Shown here: one piece after another, positions 26,332 through 37,695 of the stretch
How the letters are laid out: every line of letters starts with the position of its first letter
Position numbering within the stretch: position 1 is the stretch's first letter
NCBI GenBank assembly: GCA_017642885.1
Contig: JAEPOM010000003.1
Span: forward strand, 62,001 to 126,000
Reading direction: 5' to 3'
DNA from: Henriciella sp.
GTDB taxonomy: Bacteria; Pseudomonadota; Alphaproteobacteria; Caulobacterales; Hyphomonadaceae
Length of the DNA stretch: 64,000 nt
Notes under the pieces: generated by a model
Seen by the model: only the letters and a program-made list of their open reading frames with translations
Told to the model about the DNA's origin: nothing
The model's database searches: none
Translations under genes and position numbers: made by a program

Positions 26332-28842
26332 TTATTCACCGAACTTGTAGTTAAAGCGGACACCAACGGCACGTGGCGCGCCAAGCGTCGCATAATGCGT
26401 CCGCACAGTGACAGGGTTGCCGTCATTGTCTGAAACGATCTGATTGCTCAGAGGCGTGCCAACAAAACCTGTCTCGATGTACTGGTCGAACAGATTGTTA
26501 ACGTACAGTGAGGCCGTCCAGCTATCCGTCACGTAGGTTGCGTTGACGTTCGCAACACCGAATGACTTCAGAGTAACTGAATTTCCTCGACCGCCGGTGC
26601 GTGTCAGGACATCGCCCTGCCAAGCATAACCGCCATTGAAGACCAACTCGTCGCCATTGTTGAGCGGCTTCGTGTAGTCAGCAAAGAACGAATACTGAGT
26701 CTCTGGCGAGCCAGGCAGACGATCACCCGTGCGACCATCTTCAAACGCAGTCCCAAATCCTGGAGGTGTAATGGTCCGAACCAGGAATGGAACATCCTCG
26801 GTCAGTTCCGTATCGGAAACCGACAGCGCCCCTCGCAGGTTCAGAGCGTCGTTGACGGCCCAGGATCCCTGCAATTCAAGTCCAGTCGATTCTGCACCAG
26901 CGGCGTTGATGGTGATTGGAATGTTTGCGTTCACCGTCGCTGAATCAACCTGCGGGTCAACCCAATCGACGTAGTAGAGCGCACCGTTTAGCGTCAGCGC
27001 GCCATCCAGCCAGGTCGTCTTGGCTCCGATCTCATAGTTGGTGGTTTGATCTGGACCAAACTGACGCTCATCAAATTGCGCAATATCGCCAGGATTTGGA
27101 CCAAACTGCTGACCGGGTGCCAGAGCACAGGAGCCTTGGGTTCCGTTCGGGTCAAACGTCGGGCAAGGGCCAAGGCCGTTCGAGTTACCAATCCGATAGC
27201 CTTCGCTGATCGTGAAGTAAGCCAGGAAATCATCGGTGAAATCATACGACGCGTTAAACTTGTACAGGAACCCGTCATCGGCCTGACCAAGACTTGGGTC
27301 AAACGGCTGAGAACTGATTTCGCCCAGCGAACGTGGAACGAAGCCAAGATCGAACAATGGGAAGTCCACTGCGCTGAATTCTTCCAGCTCGTAATCGTAC
27401 CAACGCGCACCAACGGTGACGTTCAACCGATCCGTAATGTCGTAACCGAGTTCACCGAAGATCGCGGTTTCGGTCAGCTCAGAATACGCTTGCGAGAAAT
27501 ACTCGAGATCGTCAGGACGATCGACCAGGAAAGTGAACCCAAGCGTGTTGATCGCATAGGTGTCGTATCCAGGAGTGAATTCGGATGACGATCCAACAGT
27601 TTCATTCTTTGAGTAGAAACCGCCAATAATCCAGTCGAATGGACCGTCATGCTTCGAAACCAGACGAACTTCCTGTGTGAAAGTTTCTTCTTCGCCAACT
27701 TCGTGCGTAATCGAAGCAAATGCTGGGAACAGCTCGTAGGAATACTCGAGCGAGATAAGCAGATCGTTCTGATCGCGCATACCGTCATCTTCGAAAGTAG
27801 ACAGACCCGTTGCCGAAGTCAGCTCAGCAAATCCTAGATCCGCGGTCACTTCCAATGCCAGCAAATCATTGGTGATTTCATTTGGCTCAGGAACTCGCTT
27901 GGCATTTTCGAACGCGCCAGCGCGGAAAATGTTGGCAAGGGCGCCCGGATAAACCGCGCGCTGAGATGAGATCCGACGACCACCGACATCCACATTCTGA
28001 TAGTAGTAGGTCAGCGTACCATCGAGCCAATCAGTTGGCGTCCAACGCGCAGCAATACGTCCGGAAAGCGCTTCTTCGCTATCTACGTCTGTTGCGCTGC
28101 GCAGATTCGCCGAAACATCAGCGGGATTTGTGAAATCGGGATCAGGATTAGATACACCTGGTTCAATCAACAGGAATGGCTGATCAACGAAGCCGCTATC
28201 GTTGAGCATATCGAGTGAACCACGAATGGCGAAATTGTCACCGAACTGCTTGTTGAAAGTGAATCCGTAATCGGTCGAAAGGCTGTCAGCGGTTTCGTAC
28301 TGATAAGCTTCAGCGCGAACTTCGAACGTGTCAGCTGCGAAGTCAGGGCGCTTCGGGATGTAGCGAATGGCGCCAGCCAGCGTCCCGGCACCGTAAAGCG
28401 TACCTTGTGGTCCGAGCAGAACTTCGACGCGCTCAACATCATTGAGTTTGAGGTCGATAAAGAGCGGAATGTCGCCAATGTACGTCGCAACTGTGCCGCC
28501 GCCATCATTGTTCCCGTCGCCCGAACCGATTGGGTTCGCGTTCAAGCCGCGGACAACTATCGGGTTACCCTGACGACCGCCGCGGTCAACAACGTTGATC
28601 CCCGGAACATAAGCCAGCGTATCTGCAAGCTCCGTGAAGCCTTGCTTTTCGATTTGGTCAGCACCAACCGCCGCGATGTTCAGCGGAACATCCTGAACGC
28701 TCTCGGCGCGGCGCGTAGCCGTAATAATGACTGTTTCCTGGCGAGCTTCGGTTTCGTCAGCGTCGGTCTCTTGAGCGATCGCATGCGGGGCCGCAGCTAA
28801 GGCGAGCAGGACACTCGCACTCGTGAGTAGTTTGGTTTTCAT
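26332..28842 (-). CDS. TonB-dependent receptor
   Basis: Signal peptide, plug (VQDVPLNIAAVGADQIEKQGFTELADTLAYVPGINV), barrel. Confidence 0.9.
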   Translation of the reverse strand: MKTKLLTSASVLLALAAAPHAIAQETDADETEARQETVIITATRRAESVQDVPLNIAAVGADQIEKQGFTELADTLAYVPGINVVDRGGRQGNPIVVRGLNANPIGSGDGNNDGGGTVATYIGDIPLFIDLKLNDVERVEVLLGPQGTLYGAGTLAGAIRYIPKRPDFAADTFEVRAEAYQYETADSLSTDYGFTFNKQFGDNFAIRGSLDMLNDSGFVDQPFLLIEPGVSNPDPDFTNPADVSANLRSATDVDSEEALSGRIAARWTPTDWLDGTLTYYYQNVDVGGRRISSQRAVYPGALANIFRAGAFENAKRVPEPNEITNDLLALEVTADLGFAELTSATGLSTFEDDGMRDQNDLLISLEYSYELFPAFASITHEVGEEETFTQEVRLVSKHDGPFDWIIGGFYSKNETVGSSSEFTPGYDTYAINTLGFTFLVDRPDDLEYFSQAYSELTETAIFGELGYDITDRLNVTVGARWYDYELEEFSAVDFPLFDLGFVPRSLGEISSQPFDPSLGQADDGFLYKFNASYDFTDDFLAYFTISEGYRIGNSNGLGPCPTFDPNGTQGSCALAPGQQFGPNPGDIAQFDERQFGPDQTTNYEIGAKTTWLDGALTLNGALYYVDWVDPQVDSATVNANIPITINAAGAESTGLELQGSWAVNDALNLRGALSVSDTELTEDVPFLVRTITPPGFGTAFEDGRTGDRLPGSPETQYSFFADYTKPLNNGDELVFNGGYAWQGDVLTRTGGRGNSVTLKSFGVANVNATYVTDSWTASLYVNNLFDQYIETGFVGTPLSNQIVSDNDGNPVTVRTHYATLGAPRAVGVRFNYKFGE

Positions 28843-28980
28843 GTTTTTACCTCCAGACCTCTCTCCATAATTCTGACAAACACGCGCTGGTCGCCACTCG
28901 TCAAACTTATCTGAGTGTCTCAGCAGCCATTGACATAAATGCGTTGTAATTGGGCAACGTTTGCCTGATTAAGTGCCAGC

Positions 28981-30552
28981 ATGGATGACTTGCGCAAAAA
29001 CTTGCCTGAAGCGCGCAGACTGCTGCGCCGCAAAGCCTATCGTGAATGCCACGCGATTTGTCTTAATGTCCTAAAATCACAGCCGAAAAATGCGGAAGCG
29101 TTCACTATTCTCGGCTTGTTGACAGCGGAGCACGGAAACTTCACCAAAGCTCTGGAACTGTTCCGTCGCGCGATTGCAGCGAGTGAACTGACTGGCGAAG
29201 CGGAGGCTCATGCGGCCCGATGCCTGATCGCTCTTAATCGCCGAGACGAAGCTGTCTCAATGGCTCAAGCCGCAGCGAATCGGGGCCCGACTAACGCGCT
29301 CATCCTGGATACGATTGGGGTCGTTCTTAGCCGGGCTGGGCATCATGATGATTCACTGGCTTACTATCAACGCGCGGTCGAGGCCGACCCCGCTGACCCA
29401 AGCTATCATTATAATCTGGGCGCTGCGCTGCAATTTCTCGGACGTTTCGATGCTGCTAAATCCGCCTTTCATGCCTGTCTTGACCTGAACCCGGACGAAA
29501 GCCGCGCTCTGGTCGCGCTCGCCTCCATGGGAAGAGACGCAAACGAGGCCTCGCTCATCCCCGCACTGGAGGCGGCGTGGGAGGCCCGCGATGAGACCGA
29601 TGCCGATCAGGCCTTGCAACTCGCACATGCTCTGGCCCGCTCGTACGAAGATCAACAAGACCCAGACACCGCCATGAAATGGCTCGAGCTGGGAAAACGC
29701 CAGAAACGCGCAACTGTGCGCAATCGGGAAGAAGAAGACAAAGCTTGTTTTGCCGCCGCGATTGATCTCGCCTCAAGTCTTCCCATCGCAAGCACGGCGA
29801 ACAAGGGTGGCCCCATCTTCATCGTCGGTATGCCCCGAACAGGCACCACGCTCACCGATCGGATTCTCTCCAGCCACCCCGAAGTTAACTCTGCCGGCGA
29901 GCTCAGCGATTTCAGCGTCGCGCTTAAACGACAAACACAAACGGCCGGGCCATACGTTCTCGATGCGGAGACGCTCTTTGCCGCTAAAGGTGTGGACCTG
30001 CCCGCCCTCGGACAAACCTATCTGGGAAAAGTGGCTGCCACCCTCGGACTCGATGGCCGCTTCGTCGACAAGATGCCACTCAACGCGTTTTTTGCGCCAA
30101 TCATTCTCGCGGCGATCCCAAATGCGCGCGTGGTTTGCTTGCGCCGACACGCGGCGGATACCGTGCTCAGCAACTACCGCCAGCTTTTCGCCACTTCGTT
30201 TTCTTATTATGCTTACGCGTACGATCTGAAAGCGACGGCGCGCTATGTCGTGAAGTTCTTCAATCTGATCGACGAGTATGAAACCGCCTTACCACCCGGA
30301 CGATTCAAAATTCTGGACTACGAGTCGCTCGTTGCGGACCAGGAAGGTCAGACCCGTCAATTGCTCGATTTTTGCGGTCTGACGTTCGACCCCGCCTGCC
30401 TCAATTTTCATGAAAACGAAGCACCGGTTGCAACAGCCAGCGCGACGCAGGTCAGGCAGCCGCTCTATTCAAGCTCGATGGGGCGCTGGAAATCCTATCG
30501 CCCGGCCATGGATCCGGCGCTTGAAATCCTTCAGGTCGCCGATCTGATCTAG
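28981..30552 (+). CDS. TPR-repeat sulfotransferase family protein
   Basis: N-terminal TPRs; PAPS-site-like IFIVGMPRTGTTLTDRILSSHPEV. Confidence 0.85.
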   Translation: MDDLRKNLPEARRLLRRKAYRECHAICLNVLKSQPKNAEAFTILGLLTAEHGNFTKALELFRRAIAASELTGEAEAHAARCLIALNRRDEAVSMAQAAANRGPTNALILDTIGVVLSRAGHHDDSLAYYQRAVEADPADPSYHYNLGAALQFLGRFDAAKSAFHACLDLNPDESRALVALASMGRDANEASLIPALEAAWEARDETDADQALQLAHALARSYEDQQDPDTAMKWLELGKRQKRATVRNREEEDKACFAAAIDLASSLPIASTANKGGPIFIVGMPRTGTTLTDRILSSHPEVNSAGELSDFSVALKRQTQTAGPYVLDAETLFAAKGVDLPALGQTYLGKVAATLGLDGRFVDKMPLNAFFAPIILAAIPNARVVCLRRHAADTVLSNYRQLFATSFSYYAYAYDLKATARYVVKFFNLIDEYETALPPGRFKILDYESLVADQEGQTRQLLDFCGLTFDPACLNFHENEAPVATASATQVRQPLYSSSMGRWKSYRPAMDPALEILQVADLI

Positions 30553-31310
30553 ATGTCTTCAAAATCGCCACCGCGGCCTTTGCCGCCAGCGAAGCGTCCA
30601 GCGCCCTGAGCCGCGCCAGCCCGCAAGGAGTCGCGGCCATACTCAGCTTCAAGCTCCAGCGCCTGATCGATGGGAAGTCCCCATTGCTCAATCGAACTGG
30701 CGCGGTCCAACCGCATGCAGGTCTGCGGGAAGGCCGCGAGCTGTTCAGCTAAATCAATGGCCGCTTGCAACGCGGCGCCATCCGGCACAATTCTGTTTGC
30801 GAGACCAAAAGAAAGCGCTTCGTTCGCGTCAACGGAGCGTCCCGTCAGGATCATATCCATAGCGCGCGACTGACCGATCAAGCGCGGCAGACGAACGGTA
30901 CCGCCATCAATCAGCGGCACACCCCAGCGCCGGCAGTAAACCCCGAACACGGCGCTCTTCGCCGCTATGCGTAAGTCGCACATGATCGCGAGCTCCAGGC
31001 CGCCCGCAACGGCGTGCCCTTCTACGGCGGCGATTGACGGCTTGGTGAGTGACAACCAGCTCGGCCCCATGGGACCTTTGCGCTCATATCGCTGACCTTC
31101 CGAAACGGCTTTGAGATCGGCGCCAGCGCAAAAATGTCCCTCGGCGCCGGTCAAGATGTGTACGGCGACGTCCGGGTTTGACTCGCCTTCGAGAAACGCT
31201 TGCTTCAAGGCCGCTGCCGTCTCCGGATCGACGGCATTGCGTGCGTGCGCCCGGTTGATCGTGATAATCTGCGCGGGCCCGCGCGTTTCGACCAGAACAG
31301 TCTCCGCCAT
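30549..31310 (-). CDS. enoyl-CoA hydratase/crotonase family
   Basis: GHFCAGADLKAV; AAVEGHAVAGGLELAIMCDLRIA. Confidence 0.85.
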   Translation of the reverse strand: MAETVLVETRGPAQIITINRAHARNAVDPETAAALKQAFLEGESNPDVAVHILTGAEGHFCAGADLKAVSEGQRYERKGPMGPSWLSLTKPSIAAVEGHAVAGGLELAIMCDLRIAAKSAVFGVYCRRWGVPLIDGGTVRLPRLIGQSRAMDMILTGRSVDANEALSFGLANRIVPDGAALQAAIDLAEQLAAFPQTCMRLDRASSIEQWGLPIDQALELEAEYGRDSLRAGAAQGAGRFAGGKGRGGDFEDI

Positions 31311-31315
31311 GGTGT

Positions 31316-33259
31316 TTACCTGTTTTGCCGGTTCTCGATCAGGTCATCAACGACTTCGGGTTCGGCAAGGGTTGAGGTGTCGCCGAGATTGTCGAATTGA
31401 TTCTCCGCGATTTTACGCAGGATGCGACGCATGATCTTGCCCGATCGGGTCTTGGGCAGCCCGCTCGCAAACTGGATCAGGTCTGGGCTAGCAATTGGGC
31501 CGATCTCTGTGCGGACATGTTGGACCAGCGCTTTCTTGAGCTCATCATTGCCTTCGATGCCCGCAACCGGCGTGACATAGGCATAGATGCCCTGTCCCTT
31601 GATATCGTGCGGATAGCCGACAACGGCGGCTTCTGCGACGGCGTCATGGGCGACAAGGGATGACTCCACCTCAGCCGTGCCCATACGGTGGCCGGAGACA
31701 TTGATGACATCATCGACGCGGCCGGTAATCCAGTAGAACCCGTCCGCATCACGCCGACAGCCATCGCCAGTAAAATAAGTACCGGGATAGGCCGAAAAGT
31801 AGGTCTCGATGAATCGCTGATGGTCGCCATAAACGGTGCGCATCTGGCCAGGCCAGCTATTGGTGATGATCAGATTGCCTTCGGTGGCCCCGGTCAGTTC
31901 TGCGCCCTCGGCATCCACCAGTTTCGGCTCGATTCCGAAGAATGGATGGCTCGCCGCGCCCGGCTTCAAGTCTGTCGCGCCGGGCAGCGGCACCATCATG
32001 CAGGCGCCCGTCTCGGTCTGCCAATACGTATCGACGATCGGGCAGCGCGCCTCACCCACCGTGTGATAATACCATTCCCAGGCTTCCGGATTGATCGGTT
32101 CACCAACTGAGCCAAGCAGGCGGATCGTGCTGCGGGAGGTCGAATTGACCGGCCCCGCGCCTTCGCGCATCAGCGCGCGGATCGCCGTCGGAGCCGTGTA
32201 GAAGATCGTGACCTTATGCTTATCGCAGGCCTGCCAAAAGCGGCTCGCATCCGGATAGGTCGGTACACCTTCAAACATCATGCTCGTGGCGCCATTGGCG
32301 AGCGGGCCGTAGACGATATAGCTATGCCCGGTGACCCAGCCGACATCGGCGCTGCACCAGTACACATCGTCTTCCTTCAGGTCGAAGACATATTCGTGGG
32401 TCATGCTGGCCCAGACCAAATAGCCGCCGGTGGTGTGCAGCACGCCTTTCGGCTTGCCTGTTGAGCCTGACGTATAGAGGATGAAGAGCGGATCTTCCGC
32501 ATTCATCGGCTCCGGCGGGCAATCGCTGCTGACCGCGGCACCTGCCTCATGCAGCCAGATGTCTCGCCCCTCAGTCATGTTCACGGGATTGCCGGTACGG
32601 CGCACGACGAGCACTTTCTCGACCAGGCCGCCGGCGAGCGCGCAGGCCGCGTCGACATTCTGTTTCAACGGTACGATCCGGCCGCCGCGCACGCCTTCAT
32701 CGGCGGTGATCATGAACTGGCTGTCGCAATCGGTGATCCGGCCCGCCAGCGCTTCCGGAGAAAAGCCGCCAAAGACAATCGAGTGGACCGCCCCAATCCG
32801 GGCACAGGCCAGCATCGCATAGGCTGCCTCCAGGATCATCGGCATATAGATCGTCACCCGGTCGCCCTTCTTGACGCCCATGTCTTTCAGGACATTGGCA
32901 AACCGGCAGACCGCGCCATGCAGCTGCCTGTATGTCACAGTGGCATCGTCAGACGGGTCATCGCCTTCCCAGATGAGTGCCACCTTGTCGCCGCGCGTCG
33001 CCAAGTGGCGGTCGATGCAGTTGACCGAAACGTTTAGCTCGCCGTCCGAGTACCAGCGCACGTGCAAGTCGGACCTGTCCCAGGAGACATCCTTGACCGT
33101 GGTATAAGGCTTCGACCAGTCCAGCCGCTTGCCCTGCTCGCCCCAGAACTTTTCCGGATCTGCGATCGAAGCGGCATACATTTCACGGTACTGCTCAGGG
33201 CTCAGATTGGCCTTCGCAGCGAAATCGGATGGGACAGGATAGATGGCGGATTCACTCAT
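31316..33259 (-). CDS. acs: acetyl-CoA synthetase (chromosomal copy)
   Basis: As 13381..15357. Confidence 0.95.
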   Translation of the reverse strand: MSESAIYPVPSDFAAKANLSPEQYREMYAASIADPEKFWGEQGKRLDWSKPYTTVKDVSWDRSDLHVRWYSDGELNVSVNCIDRHLATRGDKVALIWEGDDPSDDATVTYRQLHGAVCRFANVLKDMGVKKGDRVTIYMPMILEAAYAMLACARIGAVHSIVFGGFSPEALAGRITDCDSQFMITADEGVRGGRIVPLKQNVDAACALAGGLVEKVLVVRRTGNPVNMTEGRDIWLHEAGAAVSSDCPPEPMNAEDPLFILYTSGSTGKPKGVLHTTGGYLVWASMTHEYVFDLKEDDVYWCSADVGWVTGHSYIVYGPLANGATSMMFEGVPTYPDASRFWQACDKHKVTIFYTAPTAIRALMREGAGPVNSTSRSTIRLLGSVGEPINPEAWEWYYHTVGEARCPIVDTYWQTETGACMMVPLPGATDLKPGAASHPFFGIEPKLVDAEGAELTGATEGNLIITNSWPGQMRTVYGDHQRFIETYFSAYPGTYFTGDGCRRDADGFYWITGRVDDVINVSGHRMGTAEVESSLVAHDAVAEAAVVGYPHDIKGQGIYAYVTPVAGIEGNDELKKALVQHVRTEIGPIASPDLIQFASGLPKTRSGKIMRRILRKIAENQFDNLGDTSTLAEPEVVDDLIENRQNR

Positions 33260-33357
33260 ACAAAGGCTCCATTGAGCTGGATCGGATTCTTCCTGTCACA
33301 ATGCGGATTTGTCTGACGAGGTAAAGTCTGACCTTGCGCCAAAGCCGACCTGATCAG

Positions 33358-33507
33358 CTAAAGCGGTGTATCGTCGTCTTCGAGAATTCGATGCGCCGCC
33401 CCGTCCAGGTCCTCATACTGATCGGAATTCACCGACCAGAGAAAAGCGACCAGCCCAAGCGCCCCAAGCCCGAGCGCGACCGGAATAAGATAGACAATGA
33501 TATCCAC
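33358..33507 (-). CDS. ccoS: cbb3-type oxidase assembly protein CcoS
   Basis: Not in ORF track; GTG start; MDIIVYLIPVALGLGALGLVAFLWSVNSDQYEDLDGAAHRILEDDDTPL. Confidence 0.85.
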   Translation of the reverse strand: MDIIVYLIPVALGLGALGLVAFLWSVNSDQYEDLDGAAHRILEDDDTPL

Positions 33508-35715
33508 CTAGGACTGCCCCCAATTCATGCGCAACGCATTGACGGTCACGATAAGCGAAGAGGCGGACATGGCAATCGCGGCGATCAAAGGCGTGACGTG
33601 ACCGGTCACCGCGATCGGCACAGCAATCATGTTATAGGCCGCCGCCAGGCCAAAATTCTGGAGCATCACCTGCTTCGTCCGTTTTGCGACATTCAGCACC
33701 GTCACAATTGACGATAATCCGCCCGCATAAACCGCATCCGAAGCCGACTGAGAAACGTCCATCGCTCCGCCCGGCGCCAGCGAAGCATGCGCCATGGCGA
33801 GCGCGCCCGCATCGTTCAGGCCATCGCCAACCATCAGCACTTTCTTTCCGCGCTCGCTGAGGGTCGTGAGGCGATCAACCTTGTCCTGCGGAGAGACTTT
33901 CGCGTGCCAGATGGAGACGCCTGTTCGCTCAGCGACTTTGCGCACGGAATCCGGTGTATCGCCGGACAGGATCTCGGTCTCCAATTGGCGCGCTCGGAGA
34001 TCTGCGAAGACCTCGCTCGCGTCTGATTGAAGTTGATCCTCGAAAAGGAACTGGATGGGCTCAATGTCATCGCCTGCGAACCACAGGGTCGGCCCGTCAG
34101 TCGGTTCCTTGCTTTGCACGGCGACCCATTCAGCAGAGCCCAGGCGGTACTTGCGTCCTTCAATCTCGCCTTCCACGCCGAGGCCGGGCAATTCCTTGAC
34201 CTCATCTGCGATCGGCCCCGCCCCTTCAGCCGCAACGATGGCGCGGGACAACGGGTGGCGACTGGCTCTCGCGAGCCGGGCGGCGAGACCAAGCTCTTCG
34301 CCGTGCTGAGAGACAAGGCTCGGCGTCCCGAGCGTGAGTGTCCCGGTCTTGTCAAAGACCAGGTGATCGATATCGGCAAACCGCTCCAGCGCGTCGCCGG
34401 ATCGCAAATAAATCCCATTGCGGAACAGACGTCCCGACGCCACGACCTGCGCCACCGGTGCTGCGAGCGCGAGCGCACATGGACAGGTAATGATCAGGGT
34501 CGCCACGGCAACCATGATGGCGTCCCGCACGTCTGCGCCGAGCAACAACCACGCGATCAAAGTGACGGCGGCCGTCGTGTGAACGAATGGCACATAAAGT
34601 GACACGGCCTTGTCGGCGATCCGGCGATATCGGGCGCGCTTCTGCTCACCAGCTTCGAGCATCTGCGCGATATCCGCGAGCAGGGAATCGGAGGTGCTGC
34701 CGAGCGCCTCACCCGTGATGGGATGGTCCAGATTGACGGTCCCAGCATAAAGCGTCTCGCCCGTCTGGATCTGGCGCGGCAAGGATTCCCCCGTCACCAG
34801 GCTTTCATCGACAGTGCTGGTGCCGGACGCGATCTTGATATCGATCACAGCCCGCTCGCCAGCCGCAAGCAGGATTGTATCACCGCGGCGAACGTCTTCC
34901 GCGCGCACGCTCTCAACGGAATGATCGGCGCCGAGGCGATTGACGGAGCGGTTTTGCAGCGCGGCAAGATCATGCGCCGCTGCATGGGCCTGCCGTCTCA
35001 GACGCGCGTCCAGGAAGCGCCCAATCAAAAGGAAGAAGAGCAGCATCACGCTGGCATCAAAATAGGCGTGATCGCCCTTGGCTGCGGTCTCCCAGACGCT
35101 GACGCCGAACGCCAGTGTGAGAGCGAGGGAAATTGGTACATCCATGTTGGCGCGGCCATGCTTCAGCACCGACCAGGCCGACTGGAAGAAATGACGTCCG
35201 CTAAAGATCAGAACCGGAAATGCGATCAGACCAGAAATGGCATGCAAGGCCGTACGCGTGTCGCCACCCATCTCACCATGTCCGCCCCAGACCGAAACGG
35301 ACAGCAACATGATATTGGCAAGCGCAAACGCCGCGACGCCCATTGAAATGAGCAAGGCACGCTCTTCGCGTTTGGCGGCTTTTTCAGAGCCATCCTCGGA
35401 ATAGGCTGAGACGCCGTAGCCGAGCTCGGTTAAGCGCTCGACGATCGTATTCGCCGCAATGGCGCCCCGCCACGTCACTTTCAGTTTTCCGTTCGAGAGG
35501 TTCATTCGAACCTGCTCGACGCCGGGAACTGCCCCGACTGCGCTCTCAATCTTTGACAGGCAGCCGCCGCATTTGGCCCCGCGCACCGAGAGGGACAGGA
35601 CGGACTTACCGTCCTTGGACTGAACGAACGCGCTATAGTCGCCACCCGCCGAGCGACTGGGAGGTTCCAGTCCGGATGGACATCCTATCGGTCCGGAGAG
35701 GACCGTGTCCGTCAT
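33508..35715 (-). CDS. ccoI: copper-translocating P-type ATPase CcoI
   Basis: HMA CGGC; CPC in TCPCALALAAP; DKTGTLT. Confidence 0.92.
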   Translation of the reverse strand: MTDTVLSGPIGCPSGLEPPSRSAGGDYSAFVQSKDGKSVLSLSVRGAKCGGCLSKIESAVGAVPGVEQVRMNLSNGKLKVTWRGAIAANTIVERLTELGYGVSAYSEDGSEKAAKREERALLISMGVAAFALANIMLLSVSVWGGHGEMGGDTRTALHAISGLIAFPVLIFSGRHFFQSAWSVLKHGRANMDVPISLALTLAFGVSVWETAAKGDHAYFDASVMLLFFLLIGRFLDARLRRQAHAAAHDLAALQNRSVNRLGADHSVESVRAEDVRRGDTILLAAGERAVIDIKIASGTSTVDESLVTGESLPRQIQTGETLYAGTVNLDHPITGEALGSTSDSLLADIAQMLEAGEQKRARYRRIADKAVSLYVPFVHTTAAVTLIAWLLLGADVRDAIMVAVATLIITCPCALALAAPVAQVVASGRLFRNGIYLRSGDALERFADIDHLVFDKTGTLTLGTPSLVSQHGEELGLAARLARASRHPLSRAIVAAEGAGPIADEVKELPGLGVEGEIEGRKYRLGSAEWVAVQSKEPTDGPTLWFAGDDIEPIQFLFEDQLQSDASEVFADLRARQLETEILSGDTPDSVRKVAERTGVSIWHAKVSPQDKVDRLTTLSERGKKVLMVGDGLNDAGALAMAHASLAPGGAMDVSQSASDAVYAGGLSSIVTVLNVAKRTKQVMLQNFGLAAAYNMIAVPIAVTGHVTPLIAAIAMSASSLIVTVNALRMNWGQS

Positions 35716-36221
35716 GACACGACAATCGTTTTGGTGACATTGAACAGGACGGTGTCAGCATCCGCATCCATGACATTGATCCGCAGCGCCCATTGGCCTG
35801 ATGCCAGTGCGCCAGCGGTGGCGACGTATTCACCATTCGCACGCGCACTATAGATGATCGCCTGATCGGCATCCTGGGTGGCGAACCGGCGAAGTTCGCC
35901 GATGACGACAAGGTTTGAAACGGGCGCGCCATCTCGGTCATGCAGGCGAAATATCAACTCTTCACCTTGCAGGCCGGCCTCTGCTGTCCAGCCCAGCTCT
36001 GCCTGCGCGGCACGCGCGGCCAAAGTCTGATTGTAGCTCAAGCCCTGAACGTACGATTTCTTGACATCCTCGCCGGGAAAACTGGTGATCGCATGATAGA
36101 GAAAGACGCCATTGACGGCGAACATGACACCAAAAAAACCGAGCATAATCAGCAGGACATGCCAGCCTTTGAGTTCTCTGCCAGAACTTTCGGACGCCGG
36201 AACAGCTTGAGCTTCAATCAT
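35712..36221 (-). CDS. ccoH: FixH/CcoH family protein
   Basis: Position and FixH-like architecture; ATGA overlaps on both sides. Confidence 0.85.
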   Translation of the reverse strand: MIEAQAVPASESSGRELKGWHVLLIMLGFFGVMFAVNGVFLYHAITSFPGEDVKKSYVQGLSYNQTLAARAAQAELGWTAEAGLQGEELIFRLHDRDGAPVSNLVVIGELRRFATQDADQAIIYSARANGEYVATAGALASGQWALRINVMDADADTVLFNVTKTIVVS

Positions 36222-37684
36222 CGATTTGGTCCTCTGAAGGATGCGCGGTTTGTGTCGGTTTCTTCACTCACCGTATCGCGCACGGATAAGGTGATCTGGC
36301 GTTGCGGTGCGCCTTCGGGAGCGCTTACCAGAACTCTGTAGCGGTCAACACCATAAGGTTCGACCGGAACGATCAGCGGCTCGGAGCCTTCATGTTCAAA
36401 ACCGATCACGTTGAAAGACAGACCCTCGATCCCGGTGATGCTGATCTCCATCTGTCGCGGTTCAGCCAGCTTGTTCACCAGCTTCAGCGTGTAGCCGTTT
36501 TGAATATCGCCGTCAGACAATTGCACGAATGGCGGTGAGCGGTCTTTCAGCACATTGGCTTCAATCGTCGCCTTAGTTGCGAGGCCCCAGATGATCAAAC
36601 CGCCAATGGCGGCGATCAGAACCGAGTAAAGAACGGTCCGGGTCCGTAGAATACGATACTTAGGCGGCGTCTGGTGCGCAGCACGGGCAGCAACGGCGAC
36701 ATCCGTATCGTAGGCGATCAGACCGGTCGGGCGGCCGATCTTGGTCATCATCTGATCACAGGCGTCGATGCAGAGCGCGCAATGTATACATTCCAACTGT
36801 GGTCCGTTGCGAATATCGATTCCGACAGGACAGACTTGCACGCACTGATCGCAATCGATGCAATCGCCCCGTTCATCCCAGCTTTCTGATTTTCGTTTCG
36901 GTCCGCGTGGTTCGCCTCGATCGTAGCGGTAGGTGACGTTCAGCGCGTACTCATCTGTCAGCGCGGCCTGAATGCGCGGCCAGGGACACATATAGGTACA
37001 AACCTGTTCGCGCATCCAACCAGCCAGGAAGTATGTCGTCAGCGTCAGCAAGCCTGCGAACCAATAGGCCGATAGTGGGGCCTCGCCGGTGAACCAGCCG
37101 CGCGCGACGGTTGGCGCGTCGTGCCAGTAGAGAATGAAAGCGCCGCCGGTCCAGAACGCAATAATCAACCAGACTGTATGCTTGCCGAGTTTGCGCCAGG
37201 CTTTGTTGAACGTCCACTTGCCCTTATCGAGACGCATGCGCGCCGCGCGATCACCCTCAAAGGCGCGTTCGACCCAGATATAGAGATCGGTCCAAACCGT
37301 CTGTGGACAGGTATAGCCGCACCAGACTCGCCCCAGCAGGGAGGTCACAAGGAACAGAGCCAGTGCGGCTAAAATCAGAAGGCCCGCAAGGAAGTGTATG
37401 TCCTGCGGCCAGATCTCGACGAAGAAAAAATAGAATTTTTCGCTCTCGAAGTCAGCAAGAACAGCCTGGTCGGGAATGCCCTCACCGCGCTCCCAGCGAA
37501 TCCAGGGCAACAGGTAGTACACACCTAGCGTCGCCGCCATCACCACCCATTTGACGAGGCGGAACTTGCCATGCGCTAGCTTAGGATAGATCTGCTCGCG
37601 CTTGGCATAGAGATCCTGATGCGAGGGCGGCGTCGGACCGCCGGATCCCCCGCCCGGATGGATGTTGAGTGTGGTCTGTCCCAT
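36218..37684 (-). CDS. ccoG: cbb3 accessory protein CcoG (FixG), 4Fe-4S
   Basis: CIDCDQCVQVCP and CIHCALCIDACD clusters. Confidence 0.92.
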   Translation of the reverse strand: MGQTTLNIHPGGGSGGPTPPSHQDLYAKREQIYPKLAHGKFRLVKWVVMAATLGVYYLLPWIRWERGEGIPDQAVLADFESEKFYFFFVEIWPQDIHFLAGLLILAALALFLVTSLLGRVWCGYTCPQTVWTDLYIWVERAFEGDRAARMRLDKGKWTFNKAWRKLGKHTVWLIIAFWTGGAFILYWHDAPTVARGWFTGEAPLSAYWFAGLLTLTTYFLAGWMREQVCTYMCPWPRIQAALTDEYALNVTYRYDRGEPRGPKRKSESWDERGDCIDCDQCVQVCPVGIDIRNGPQLECIHCALCIDACDQMMTKIGRPTGLIAYDTDVAVAARAAHQTPPKYRILRTRTVLYSVLIAAIGGLIIWGLATKATIEANVLKDRSPPFVQLSDGDIQNGYTLKLVNKLAEPRQMEISITGIEGLSFNVIGFEHEGSEPLIVPVEPYGVDRYRVLVSAPEGAPQRQITLSVRDTVSEETDTNRASFRGPNR

Positions 37685-37695
37685 GACAGTGCGCC

